DNA from: Lapidilactobacillus luobeiensis
Lineage (GTDB): Bacteria; Bacillota; Bacilli; Lactobacillales; Lactobacillaceae
NCBI RefSeq assembly: GCF_024345205.1
Contig: NZ_BROC01000004.1
Coordinates: 1 to 64,000, forward strand
DNA length: 64,000 nt
Direction: 5' to 3'
Below, in pieces: positions 9,003-17,586 of the stretch (its first letter is position 1; each line of letters opens with the position of its first letter). The notes beneath the pieces were generated by a model that saw only the letters and a list, made by a program, of their open reading frames with translations, ran no database searches and was not told the origin of the DNA. Both the position numbers and the translations under genes were made by a program.

Positions 9003-9107
9003 TTAGTTGGGATAATCAGCTAATTTGGTGATTGCACGCGTAACAAACGCAGCTGATAGAAAGAAAACAGCAACGACAGGAATTAGAAACATCAGTAGCT
9101 TGCGCAT
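9003..9107 (-). CDS. Small single-span membrane protein, 34 residues
   Basis: An ATG at 9107 is preceded by GGGAGATGA and opens a 34-codon frame. It encodes a Met-Arg-Lys start, then about 19 hydrophobic residues (LLMFLIPVVAVFFLSAAFV), then a short polar tail ending in ADYPN. A promoter-like pair lies just upstream. Such tiny membrane peptides are often missed by gene callers. No family is recognised. It ends at TAA 104 bases after its start and sits between the GH42 terminator and the DUF368 gene. It may be a separate transcript. Confidence 0.6.
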   Translation of the reverse strand: MRKLLMFLIPVVAVFFLSAAFVTRAITKLADYPN

Positions 9108-9138
9108 GGGCTCATCTCCCTACAATGGTTAAAACTTA

Positions 9139-9166
9139 ATTATAATATAGCACCATTACTGGTAAA
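9139..9166 (-). promoter_or_regulatory. Promoter of the small membrane protein
   Basis: Read on the minus strand, TTTACC (9161-9166) and a perfect TATAAT (9139-9144) are 16 bases apart. The start would fall near 9132, about 25 bases before the ATG of the 34-codon gene. Confidence 0.5.
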
Positions 9167-9216
9167 ATCATAGCAATCACACAGATACCAATCATAAAAA
9201 AGTGTCGGTCAACGAA

Positions 9217-10032
9217 TTACTCCGCCTGATACTTGTTTTCCAGTTGACTCATCCAATAAGCCAACGCAGTCCCAGCAATAAACATCACGATCGCGATCAC
9301 GATCCCCGTCCCAGTATATTTTGCGCCAAAAGGAATGATCATGATGGTCGAAGCAAAAACCACACCTAAAATAAAATGAAACAACTCAGCATAGGCCTTT
9401 TTAAAAATATAATCGGCGATTTTCGACAATAGTAAGACTGAAGCGATGCCGCCGATCGCCAAAGGAATAATAATGCTAAAGTTAAGTTGCTTGATCCCAT
9501 CCGCCATCGAATCATACATGCCCATATAAAGCAAGAAGTTGGAGGGACTCAATCCGGGAATGATCACCCCTAAGCCGATCAGGGCACCGGCTAATACCCA
9601 AGTGCCAAAGTTTTGCGCCACCCCGTCACCGAACAATTCTTTACCAAACAAAAGAAAAATCAGAAAAGCAACAAAGGTGATCCCCATGATCCACCAATGC
9701 TTAACGCCGCGCCCTTCACGACCAGCCTGTTTCCATAAAGCCGGTACCGTTCCTACGATCGCGCCGACAAAGAACCAGAGGATCAGATTCTCAAACTTAA
9801 AGGCATAACTAACTAAAAAGGAGAAAATAAAAACGCCAGCGATCCCGCCAAGACCTAGGGGAATAAAGAATAGGATGTTTTTCTTGAAATCTCGTGTTAA
9901 ATGGGCAAGAAAGGAAATAATGCGCTCATAAACACCAAAAACTGCTGCTAAGGCGCCACCACTGACCCCCGGCAAAATAAATCCAGAGCCAATAAAAATA
10001 CCCTTAACAAAGCGTAGTAACCAATCCGTCAT
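9217..10032 (-). CDS. DUF368 family undecaprenyl-phosphate translocase-like protein
   Basis: A 271-residue polytopic membrane protein with about eight or nine spans. The family signatures are GIFIGSGFILPGVSGGALA near residues 11-29 and GLGVIIPGLSPSNFLLYMG near 150-170, two related inverted segments typical of DUF368. DUF368 proteins have been shown in other bacteria to return the C55 lipid carrier across the membrane (PopT type), which supports cell-wall synthesis. The assignment is by family, not by direct proof. It has its own extended -10 promoter and no operon partner. Confidence 0.88.
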   Translation of the reverse strand: MTDWLLRFVKGIFIGSGFILPGVSGGALAAVFGVYERIISFLAHLTRDFKKNILFFIPLGLGGIAGVFIFSFLVSYAFKFENLILWFFVGAIVGTVPALWKQAGREGRGVKHWWIMGITFVAFLIFLLFGKELFGDGVAQNFGTWVLAGALIGLGVIIPGLSPSNFLLYMGMYDSMADGIKQLNFSIIIPLAIGGIASVLLLSKIADYIFKKAYAELFHFILGVVFASTIMIIPFGAKYTGTGIVIAIVMFIAGTALAYWMSQLENKYQAE

Positions 10033-10062
10033 TGAGTAACCTCATTTTCATAATTTAATTAA

Positions 10063-10089
10063 ATTATAGCATTTGTATTCTACGAACAA
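10063..10089 (-). promoter_or_regulatory. Promoter of the DUF368 gene
   Basis: On the minus strand, TATAAT (10063-10068) is preceded by TGC, giving an extended -10. A TTGTTC-like -35 stands at 10084-10089 with a short 15-base spacer. Confidence 0.5.
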
Positions 10090-10294
10090 TACTACAATTG
10101 TTAATTCGCAAACAACCTTTAAACTTTTTTCAAAAATCCGGCCTATTTGGACATCCCGATCACATACCCGCTTGTCTAAGCGGACTTGCTTGGAAACCAA
10201 CCGATTTAGTTAAGTCATCAAGAACAGACGCTAGTTCATCAGGGCAGCTTTGCCGGGATCACCCATATAAAACCACAGTCCAATTCATAACCGC

Positions 10295-10834
10295 CTAAAC
10301 GATCTTCGCACCAAGCGTATTTTGAAAGTGACGCAGGGCCCAATCATGTCCCACTGGATCAAAACTAGCGACTGCCTGTTGATGCACGACGATCTGATAA
10401 CCTAGATCATAGGCATCGACCGCGGTATGCAAAACACAAATGTCAGTACAAACGCCAACCAAATGTAATTCTGTTATCCGCCGTTCACGCAAACGTAAAT
10501 CTAGGTCTGTCCCACAAAATGCCGAATAATGCCGCTTATCCAGCCAATAGATCTTATCCTGTTGTGCTTGATAAAGCTCTGCCAATTGACCATAGAGATG
10601 CCGTCCTGAGGTCCCGATCACATTATGTGGTGGAAACAATTTGTTTTCTGGATGGTACTGATCAGTTGGATCATGCCCGTCGACGGCCATCACCACAAAC
10701 TCGCCGGCCGCAATAAAATCCTCGGTCGTCCCCACTAATGTATTTTCGATGGCTTGACCTGGCTGTCCTGTAGTCAGAGCACCTGTGCTGGCGACAAAGT
10801 CATTGGTATAATCGATCACGATTAGGCTTTTCAT
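10295..10834 (-). CDS. pncA: Nicotinamidase / isochorismatase family hydrolase
   Basis: A 179-residue cysteine hydrolase. The triad is visible as D8 (VIDYTNDF), a Lys in LDKRHYSAF near 100 and a Cys in GVCTDICV near 133. The DGHD stretch near 52-55 supplies metal ligands as in nicotinamidases. It probably converts nicotinamide to nicotinate for NAD salvage, although other isochorismatase-fold amidases look alike. ATG 10834 is chosen; an in-frame GTG at 10849 lies too close to the AGGAAA site. It is monocistronic and divergent from the HAD gene. Confidence 0.8.
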   Translation of the reverse strand: MKSLIVIDYTNDFVASTGALTTGQPGQAIENTLVGTTEDFIAAGEFVVMAVDGHDPTDQYHPENKLFPPHNVIGTSGRHLYGQLAELYQAQQDKIYWLDKRHYSAFCGTDLDLRLRERRITELHLVGVCTDICVLHTAVDAYDLGYQIVVHQQAVASFDPVGHDWALRHFQNTLGAKIV

Positions 10835-10951
10835 GATTACCACACTCACTTTCCTATTGCTAGTCTGCTTTAATTAAAGCAAAAAAGAAGCGTTCAAACA
10901 ACTTTGCGACTCAGCCTACCTCAAGTTGTCGCCACTGATCCAAGTAAAACA

Positions 10952-10960
10952 TGCTACAAT
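10952..10960 (+). promoter_or_regulatory. Extended -10 promoter of the HAD gene
   Basis: TGCTACAAT is an extended -10 box about 40 bases ahead of the TTG start. No convincing -35 is present at the correct spacing. Confidence 0.4.
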
Positions 10961-10999
10961 GACAATAAGATTTGAATATAAAATTTGGAGGTTCTCCCC

Positions 11000-11629
11000 T
11001 TGATTAAAAATGTTGTTTTCGATATTGATGGCACGTTGATCGACACCGAACGTGCTTATATGGAAGCGTTGCTTGATGTTTTGAACCAACAGCACGGTTG
11101 GGATCATACCTATGAACAGGTTGTCACCATCTATGGCATTCCCGGTTATGATGGCCTGATCCAACTCGGATTTCCAGAAAAAGACGTTGCTGGGCTGTTA
11201 GATGAATGGCACCAAACGTTCAACGATTATAAACACTTGGTACAAATTTTCCCAGGGATCATCAACACGCTAAAAACTTTGCAAGAATACCCAGTGGAGA
11301 TCGGTGTCGTCACTTCCAAAAATGAATATGATATGACCAATGATTTTAAAGCGCGCGGTTTGGAAACATACTTCACCAACATCGTGACCGCTGATGATAC
11401 TGAAAAGCATAAACCGAACCCAGAACCTTTGCTGAAAATGATCGAACGTAGTCAGATCCCCGCCGAGGAAACACTTTATATCGGCGACACCGCCTATGAC
11501 ATGCAGTGTGCCCATCGTGCCGGCGCCAAATTTGCGTTAGCCAGCTGGGGGGCGCATGATCACGGCCAATTCCAAGAAATGGACTACTTTTTATCTCGTC
11601 CGGCCGAGATCATTGATTTAGTTCGTTAA
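11000..11629 (+). CDS. HAD-superfamily phosphatase
   Basis: A 209-residue haloacid dehalogenase-like hydrolase of the beta-phosphoglucomutase / phosphoglycolate phosphatase group. Motif I is VVFDIDGTLIDTE (nucleophile Asp8, acid Asp10). A helical cap follows, then motif II VVTSKNE, a Lys in KHKPNPEP and motif IV YIGDTAYDMQCA. The start is TTG 11000 with TTGGAGG upstream. The substrate cannot be read from sequence; a sugar phosphate is likely. The aldose epimerase that follows is 129 bases away and has its own ribosome site. Confidence 0.85.
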   Translation: MIKNVVFDIDGTLIDTERAYMEALLDVLNQQHGWDHTYEQVVTIYGIPGYDGLIQLGFPEKDVAGLLDEWHQTFNDYKHLVQIFPGIINTLKTLQEYPVEIGVVTSKNEYDMTNDFKARGLETYFTNIVTADDTEKHKPNPEPLLKMIERSQIPAEETLYIGDTAYDMQCAHRAGAKFALASWGAHDHGQFQEMDYFLSRPAEIIDLVR

Positions 11630-11758
11630 CGATTGGTCTGTCTCACGTCCGAGCAATCCTGTCTTCATCAAAAAAGCAACCATTTATCGCTAAGGAAGCG
11701 TTGACATCAAGCTGGCCAATGCTTAGACTTAATGATGAATGAAAGGAGTTACACTGTA

Positions 11759-12781
11759 ATGATCACAAATAAAACACTTTTTGACACGGTCAACGGCGAA
11801 CCGGTCTATAAATTATCGCTGACTAACGCCAATAAAATGACGATCTCTTGCTTATCCTATGGCGCTAACTGGTACGAATTGCTAGTTCCAACAGCGGCAG
11901 GTCCTCAGAACCTGTTATTGAATTTTGCTAAAATCGCCGATTATCAAACCACCAATCAATATCTCAATATGTCGATCGGTCGCGTTGCCGGACGGATCGG
12001 AAAAGGACGATTCAAGATCGGTGAGCACGATTATCAAGTCGCCCCCAATGAACGTGGTAACACCCTTCATGGTGGCCCCCACGGCTTCAACCAGATCAAT
12101 TGGGACAGCACAGTCGTTGCTAATCAAATCATTTTTACTCATCAGATCACCAGCACAGATGATAGTTTCCCAGGAGATCTGGATGTGACGCTGACCTACA
12201 CCTTAACCGATGACAATCAAGTTTTGCTTGATTATAATGTTCTCAGCCATGGCGAGACCGTCTTTAATCCAACCAACCACGCTTATTTCAATCTCAACGC
12301 TGGTGATGAGAATATCAAGAACTTGGAGCTCCTCTTGAAGAGTAGTCACCGCCTAGCCCTTGACACTGAAAAAATCCCAACAGGGAAGACGCTGGTCAAT
12401 ACCGACACACCTTATGGCTTTGAGACCAAGAAGACACTGGGAGCGGCTATCGAAGGCCTGCAAAATATTCCTGAAAAAGGGATCGACGATGTTTACTTGA
12501 TCGACCGCCACGCTGATAACGACCCAGTAGCCGTGCTCAGTGATCCCGACAGTAACATCAGCGTTTCGATTTTCTCTCAACGTAACGCCATCGTCCTCTT
12601 CACCGCGAATGGCTTTGGCCCAGACCAGCCTTATCTCACTAAAACTGGCCAACCATATGTCGGTGTCGCCCTCGAGGCTCAAACCGCGCCGAATGCGATC
12701 TTCGATCATGATTATGGCGATTTCAGTCTTCAAGACGGCGAACGCCAACATTATCAAACGAAGTATCAGATTCGATTTTAG
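11759..12781 (+). CDS. galM: Aldose 1-epimerase (mutarotase)
   Basis: A 340-residue galactose mutarotase-like protein. GRVAGRIGKGRF, NTLHGGPHGFN (catalytic His region), NPTNHAYFNL (second His) and a late Glu in VGVALEAQTAPNA are the standard GalM motifs. It interconverts alpha and beta anomers, which fits the neighbouring beta-galactosidase because released beta-galactose must be converted before galactokinase acts. ATG 11759 follows AAAGGAG. The frame is open 27 bases earlier. It ends at a strong terminator. Confidence 0.93.
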   Translation: MITNKTLFDTVNGEPVYKLSLTNANKMTISCLSYGANWYELLVPTAAGPQNLLLNFAKIADYQTTNQYLNMSIGRVAGRIGKGRFKIGEHDYQVAPNERGNTLHGGPHGFNQINWDSTVVANQIIFTHQITSTDDSFPGDLDVTLTYTLTDDNQVLLDYNVLSHGETVFNPTNHAYFNLNAGDENIKNLELLLKSSHRLALDTEKIPTGKTLVNTDTPYGFETKKTLGAAIEGLQNIPEKGIDDVYLIDRHADNDPVAVLSDPDSNISVSIFSQRNAIVLFTANGFGPDQPYLTKTGQPYVGVALEAQTAPNAIFDHDYGDFSLQDGERQHYQTKYQIRF

Positions 12782-12806
12782 AAAAGACTGAAATATTTTC
12801 TAACTA

Positions 12807-12851
12807 GAAAAAGATTTCAATTTCCAAAACGGAAATCTGAAATCTTTTTTT
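12807..12851 (+). terminator. Terminator after galM
   Basis: AAAGATTTCAATTTCC pairs with GGAAATCTGAAATCTTT across a 5-base loop, and seven T residues follow. Strong factor-independent form. Confidence 0.8.
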
Positions 12852-13191
12852 GAATTCGAAATTAATATAGGAAAAGATTTAACTCAATATCCCCAGCAAA
12901 TCATTCCTGCTAATTTGAATGCTTCCAGAATTTGACCCACTAAGTGATCTACGGCATGTGTTGAGTTTTGATAACCATGAACGAGTTCTAAATATTAGAA
13001 CTTATTTCTCTACTGAGTTTCATCTTGTCGAATAACGCACATGAGCTTATTTGTTTTATACCACGTACTGATAGAGAGCCATAATATTAATTAGTACGAT
13101 TACCCATTACATTTTTTAAATTTACGATCCCCTTCACGACCTTGAACGGGCCTGTGAATACTAAATTCATTCTTGCTTAAGGAGAATTAAT
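12852..13191. other. Intergenic region, boundary of the carbohydrate island
   Basis: No gene seen. It holds an AGTTCTA-N5-TAGAACT palindrome at 12984-13002 and a looser hairpin at 13066-13099 (CGTACT / AGTACG). Either may be an operator for the GH43/DUF2264 pair that follows. AAGGAG at 13179-13184 is the ribosome site of that pair. Base composition turns visibly AT-rich here. Confidence 0.5.
12984..13002. promoter_or_regulatory. Candidate operator palindrome before the GH43 gene
   Basis: A perfect 7+7 inverted repeat with a 5-base centre, about 190 bases upstream of the GH43 start. The regulator is unknown. Confidence 0.35.
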
Positions 13192-14139
13192 TTGAGTCAC
13201 TACCTATTTGTTCATTTTAAAGAAAAAAGAACGCCGGATGGTGAACAAGTCTATTTCGGAGTCAGCCCAGACGGCTTTCATTGGCACTCGGTAAATCACG
13301 GTAACCCCGTTCTGTGGAATTACCAGGGGGATCATGGTGTCCGTGATCATACGATCATCCGTACTCAAACTGGCGAATTTATTATCATTTCAACCGATCT
13401 CAGCCTATCCTATAGTTTTGAGCACAAATATCATCGTTCATGGGAGAATATTAAGAGATTTGGTAACGATGATTTTATTCTTTGGCGCTCAAAGGATTTA
13501 ATCAAATGGGATCGTGGACAGTCGATCCATCTTGGTAATAAGGAAATGGGCTGTCTGTGGGCACCTGATATCATTTATGATCCAAAAGAATGTAACTACC
13601 TGATTCACTGGTCGGCCTCACAGAAGAATACAAACTTTTCCAATATGGCTATTTATTATGCTCGAACCAAAGATTTTATTAACTTTACCCCGTCCAAGCT
13701 TCTTTACCAAAAACCAGATAGTTCTGTAATTGATTCGGCAATGTATGAAGAAAATAGTCAGTATTATCTTTTTCTAAAAAGCGACGCCTCACCCGAACGA
13801 ATCATCTTACTATCGAGCCCCTCCATAACAGGCCCATTCCAACGAATTTCGGCTTTTGACAACAGTATGAGTACTCTAGCAGAGGGCCGCTATGAAGCCC
13901 CAACAGCAGTCAAACTAGCCCACGGTCAATGGGGTCTGTTTCTTGATTACTATGGCACGAGTGCCGAAAAACAAGGCTACGTTCCCTTTGTTGCACCATC
14001 GCTAAAAAGTGGGGAATTTACACGTAGCGATAAAGAATTTAGTTTTCCATACGGTTTCAAGCATGGTACGATCCTTGCTATTAGTGGCAGTGAATACCAG
14101 CACTTACTACAATATGAAAAAAAGGCTTCTGAGTACTAA
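13192..14139 (+). CDS. GH43-like five-bladed beta-propeller glycosidase
   Basis: A 315-residue protein with the repeat pattern of five-bladed propellers in the GH43/GH32 clan. The features are paired 'WHSVNHGNPV', 'DFILWRSKDLIKWDRG' and 'YYARTKDFINFTPSKLL' blades, WAPDIIYD near 122-129 and RYEAPTAVKL with a candidate acid Glu near 236. VRDHTII near residue 50 may provide the catalytic Asp. Such enzymes usually remove arabinose, xylose or galactose side chains. The start is TTG 13192 behind AAGGAG. There is no signal peptide, so it acts on imported oligosaccharides. It is co-transcribed with the DUF2264 gene 26 bases downstream. Confidence 0.75.
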   Translation: MSHYLFVHFKEKRTPDGEQVYFGVSPDGFHWHSVNHGNPVLWNYQGDHGVRDHTIIRTQTGEFIIISTDLSLSYSFEHKYHRSWENIKRFGNDDFILWRSKDLIKWDRGQSIHLGNKEMGCLWAPDIIYDPKECNYLIHWSASQKNTNFSNMAIYYARTKDFINFTPSKLLYQKPDSSVIDSAMYEENSQYYLFLKSDASPERIILLSSPSITGPFQRISAFDNSMSTLAEGRYEAPTAVKLAHGQWGLFLDYYGTSAEKQGYVPFVAPSLKSGEFTRSDKEFSFPYGFKHGTILAISGSEYQHLLQYEKKASEY

Positions 14140-14165
14140 AAAACATAAAAAGAGGAAATGAGTAC

Positions 14166-15308
14166 ATGTTAAGGCAACATTGGTTGATAACACTTGATAA
14201 AATAGTAGGTCCCGTATTTACTTCTTTGAGTCATGACAAATTAAAAAGTAGTTTACCACATCAATTTCATAAATCTCGGCAAAACTATCAAACACTAGAA
14301 GCTGTCGGTCGATCATTCTGTGGCATCGCTCCTTGGCTTGAACTTTCTGAAAAAGAAATCACGACTAACGAGGAACAAGAATTACATCATAAGTATCAGC
14401 AATTGGTTGCTGATGGACTTGCACATGCGGTTGATCCAAATTCTGCCGATTTTTGTAATTTTACAGAAGATGGGCAACCACTTGTTGATGCGGCTTTTCT
14501 AGCTCACGGTATCATCCGATCTCCGAAATACTGTCATCAATATCTTACAGCACAAACTAAGTCCAATTTAATTAGTGCGCTGAAATCCACTCGAAAAACC
14601 ATCCCACCAAATATGAACTGGAACCTTTTTTCTGCAATGATCGAAGCGGCGCTTTACGTATTAGGAGGTAATTACGATTTACTACGGGTCATCTACGCTA
14701 TTCGCTTACTCGACGATTGGTATAAGGGTGATGGCACTTATGGCGACGGTCCCATCTTTCATTGTGATTACTACAATAGTTTTGTTATCCAACCAATGGC
14801 TATTGACCTATTGACACTATTCAGTCCAAATAATATTGAACTGCAACATTACCAACAAGAATTTATTCCTCGCTTTCAACGGTATGCCACTATTCAAGAA
14901 CGAATGATCAATATGGATGGTTCTTTCCCGATCATTGGGCGTTCAATTACTTATCGTAGTGGTGTTTTTCAAGCATTGGCTCAGGCAGCTTTAGAACAAC
15001 AATTACCGCAAATGATAAAGCCGGCCCAGATTCGGGATGCATTATCTGCTGTAATTGATAGAACCATCAATTCATCCCCTCGAACTTTTGATTCAGATGG
15101 TTGGCTGTTGCCTGGTGTCTATGGTGAACAACCATCCCTAGCCGAGGAATATATCAGTATAGGTAGTCTTTACCTGTGTACAACAATTTTTTTGCCTTTA
15201 GGTCTCCCAGCGAAAAATGCTTTTTGGACCGATGAAAGCTGCCCTTGGACCGCACAAAAGATTTGGCAGGGTTCAAATGAGGTCAAAGCAGACCAAAGTA
15301 TCTCTTAA
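14166..15308 (+). CDS. DUF2264 protein, short form
   Basis: A 380-residue protein resembling the catalytic-looking barrel of DUF2264 proteins. It shares IGRSITYRSG and GDGTYGDGPIFHCDYYNSF with the longer paralogues at 36.6 and 42.7 kb (GRSLTYRFAQS and DGWYFDG...DYY). The mainly alpha-helical composition suggests an (alpha/alpha) toroid. Here the protein stops after the barrel, while the other two carry about 230 more residues of mainly beta structure. DUF2264 proteins occur in glycan-degradation loci; a glycosidase or lyase role is inferred. There is no signal peptide. ATG 14166 follows GAGGAAATGA. Confidence 0.78.
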   Translation: MLRQHWLITLDKIVGPVFTSLSHDKLKSSLPHQFHKSRQNYQTLEAVGRSFCGIAPWLELSEKEITTNEEQELHHKYQQLVADGLAHAVDPNSADFCNFTEDGQPLVDAAFLAHGIIRSPKYCHQYLTAQTKSNLISALKSTRKTIPPNMNWNLFSAMIEAALYVLGGNYDLLRVIYAIRLLDDWYKGDGTYGDGPIFHCDYYNSFVIQPMAIDLLTLFSPNNIELQHYQQEFIPRFQRYATIQERMINMDGSFPIIGRSITYRSGVFQALAQAALEQQLPQMIKPAQIRDALSAVIDRTINSSPRTFDSDGWLLPGVYGEQPSLAEEYISIGSLYLCTTIFLPLGLPAKNAFWTDESCPWTAQKIWQGSNEVKADQSIS

Positions 15309-15626
15309 CAAGTAACTTAAGCTATCCAGAGTTCAGCTTTGGTATTATCAAAATCAGCAACTAGACAAGCGCTGATGACTTAAAATCTGCGTACGCCTAT
15401 CATCACAGTTTGACTGATAAGTACGGCTGACACAGGAGGTTATCGCCGTATTTATCAAGAAAAACTGATTATTCATATTTGGGTCCTAAAGAATCAAGAA
15501 GGCGAATTTATGCGTGCTGGCCCAGACTTGGGCTCAATTTTGACGTACAGATAATACAAATAACTGATATTCCCAGTAAAATACGATTCATTTTTTTGTG
15601 AGTGCTCTGAATAAAAAATTCCGCTC
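15309..15626. other. Intergenic region with possible gene relic
   Basis: No complete gene. Around 15440-15554 a short plus-strand frame behind CAGGAGG reads GGYRRIYQEKLIIHIWVL and then stops at TAA 15552. It lacks a start codon and a full domain. It could be a relic, for instance of a Nudix-like protein, but this is a guess. Confidence 0.3.
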
Positions 15627-15670
15627 AAACGCCGAAATTGGATAGCGGTCCGATTTCGGCGTTTTCTATT
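15627..15670. terminator. Bidirectional terminator
   Basis: AAACGCCGAAAT (15627-15638) pairs perfectly with ATTTCGGCGTTT (15653-15664), followed by TTCTATTTT on the plus strand. It separates the converging DUF2264 and pectinesterase genes. Confidence 0.75.
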
Positions 15671-15800
15671 TTCTCAATTAAGGAACCGACTTTAGAAACA
15701 GTCATTAGCGGGCTACTAGCCTTCCATAAAATCAGAAAAAAGAACCAATAGATGCTGCCTATTGATTCAAAAAAGATTATGGTCATATCTCGACTAATGC

Positions 15801-16718
15801 TCAATGACTTATTCTGACCCAATCCGGGCGTTCTTCGCGTAAATTCTGATAAAAACAATGCTGTTCTGAGTACATCACGGTTTGATGATTAGAAATCTTG
15901 TCCCAATCATGCCACCCCGCTGGTACAAGGTACTCGTCAAAACCGCAATCAATAAACTGTGTTTTAGCATATTCCCGCCATGGACGCCCAAGAAAGTATG
16001 GTTGCTGTCCTTCAGCCTGGATCCAGCATTGTGTAAAGATAAACCCGATTGCTGTAGGCGCTGTACTGGCTGCGGTAATAAATCCGGCCTGATGGTTTAT
16101 TCGTTCAAGCATGGTCAAGGTACAATGACTGAACCAAGCATTGCCCCCACCAAAAATAAAATCGATCGTTCCCTGGATCTCACAATAATTGAAATGATAG
16201 TTTTGTACTGGAAAAATCGTTTTGATGGGATCAGTTACAAACGGAGTGCCATCCTTCTGGACTACTGGTAACGGGCCTAAACACAAAGTATCCTGATGAC
16301 CAGTTAATCGGCAGTGGTCAAACGTCACTTGATCGCCTTCACAGTATACCGCTACCGCCTGTCCAACCAAATGGTCCGCACCAGCCGTATTGCTGATCTG
16401 CAAATTGATCAGTTGAATATCAGAGCCATCAATAAAGCAGGTCGCCGTCCGAAAAGTTCCATATTCTCGGCCGTCAGCTGATTGTTGCCGCGCACTTAAT
16501 GACGCTTCGATCAAGACAGTTCCCCAGCCGATCAATTTAAGATGATTCCTCCAAATATGCAGTCGTTCCTGATAATGACCCGGTAAGATCATGATCTCGA
16601 CTATTTGCTCGGGAAAATGTGTTGTGGCCGCGTCGATTGCTGCCTGAATCGTCTGATACTGATTCTGACGTTTGCCCACGATTATTTTTATAACATTTTT
16701 TTTAGAAATACTTGCCAT
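15801..16718 (-). CDS. Pectin methylesterase, CE8
   Basis: A 305-residue right-handed beta-helix esterase that hydrolyses methyl esters of polygalacturonate. The family motifs are in order: GQAVA (119-123), GHQDTL (140-145, acid Asp143), GTIDFIFG (183-190, nucleophile Asp186) and FLGRPWR (242-248, substrate Arg). No signal peptide is present, so it probably demethylates imported pectic oligomers. It overlaps the upstream esterase gene by 31 bases and is the last gene of a three-gene operon with GH28. GAGATGAG precedes the ATG. Confidence 0.93.
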   Translation of the reverse strand: MASISKKNVIKIIVGKRQNQYQTIQAAIDAATTHFPEQIVEIMILPGHYQERLHIWRNHLKLIGWGTVLIEASLSARQQSADGREYGTFRTATCFIDGSDIQLINLQISNTAGADHLVGQAVAVYCEGDQVTFDHCRLTGHQDTLCLGPLPVVQKDGTPFVTDPIKTIFPVQNYHFNYCEIQGTIDFIFGGGNAWFSHCTLTMLERINHQAGFITAASTAPTAIGFIFTQCWIQAEGQQPYFLGRPWREYAKTQFIDCGFDEYLVPAGWHDWDKISNHQTVMYSEQHCFYQNLREERPDWVRISH

Positions 16719-17584
16719 GCTGATCTCATCTCACTTGTCTCTTGATGCCCGCCCGTCAATTGTAAAGATCGCCAATTATCGCCAGCATCCATTTTTTGAT
16801 AAGTTGCGCGCAACTCGCGATCCAAAAATTGGACACCTTGATTAGGGCACATGCCATCATTTTTTCCAACTAGACTAAGTCTTGGTCGCGGTACAATCAT
16901 TTTTTGAATGTCCAACGTCGTGAACTTCGTTAACAAGTTGGGGACATAATAATAAAAACCATGATGATCAAGTCCACGAACTTGAATAAGCGTTTCTAGA
17001 TCAACTTGGCCACTAATATCCACAGTAACTTTAACGCGAGGATCCACCGCCGCTAACCACCAACTCATTAATCCACCCATCGACATTCCAATCGTTGCGA
17101 TACGGGTCGTATCTACTTCCGGACGCGTCAATAGATACGTAAGAAATTGCTGATCATCAAAGATCCTTAATCCCCACAAGGTATGGCCAGTAACCAAAAA
17201 TTCTTTGACTAATTCACTTTCCTTTTTCCCCTGACGTTCGCCGAAACCAAACATATCGATACAACCAACGGCATAACCCATTTCAATCAAGGCATCCAAG
17301 AAGGCGGGGCGTTGTAGATAGTCCGTACCTTGCAACAATTCGCGTTTTCCTAAAGAAAAATTTCCGCCATGAGAATGATTGTAGATCACTAATGGAACTG
17401 GCCCAGCAACATGTTGTGGGTAGGCAAATAATGCTGGCACTGTTTCTATTCTGTTTAAGTTCAAAGCCAGTGTTTCTAAAAAATACTTATCCGTCTTTTC
17501 ACGCTTAATCACGCGACCACTAGGTGCACAATCCTCATTTTTTCCCAGTAGATCGATCAGCGTTTGTCGGTTTTCCCGTACCAT
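16688..17584 (-). CDS. Alpha/beta-hydrolase, probable acetyl esterase
   Basis: A 298-residue alpha/beta-hydrolase of the dienelactone hydrolase / acetyl-xylan-esterase-like group. The oxyanion region is YNHSHGG near 68-74. The nucleophile is Ser168 in GMSMGG, the acid is probably Asp243 in GKNDGMCP and the base is His280 in TGGHQE. It lacks a signal peptide. It lies 2 bases after the polygalacturonase gene and overlaps the pectinesterase gene, so it most likely removes acetyl groups from pectic or rhamnogalacturonan oligomers in the cytoplasm. The substrate is an inference from context. Confidence 0.8.
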   Translation of the reverse strand: MVRENRQTLIDLLGKNEDCAPSGRVIKREKTDKYFLETLALNLNRIETVPALFAYPQHVAGPVPLVIYNHSHGGNFSLGKRELLQGTDYLQRPAFLDALIEMGYAVGCIDMFGFGERQGKKESELVKEFLVTGHTLWGLRIFDDQQFLTYLLTRPEVDTTRIATIGMSMGGLMSWWLAAVDPRVKVTVDISGQVDLETLIQVRGLDHHGFYYYVPNLLTKFTTLDIQKMIVPRPRLSLVGKNDGMCPNQGVQFLDRELRATYQKMDAGDNWRSLQLTGGHQETSEMRSAWQVFLKKML

Positions 17585-17586
17585 TT

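Noticed and set aside
8828-9031. 67-codon frame after GH42
   Set aside because: It covers the terminator hairpin and runs into the small membrane gene on the other strand.
10098-10298. 66-codon frame between DUF368 and pncA
   Set aside because: No ribosome site, unusual composition and overlap with the pncA end.
15440-15554. Nudix-like pseudogene
   Set aside because: The similarity is too short and lacks the Nudix box; kept only as a comment on the intergenic region.
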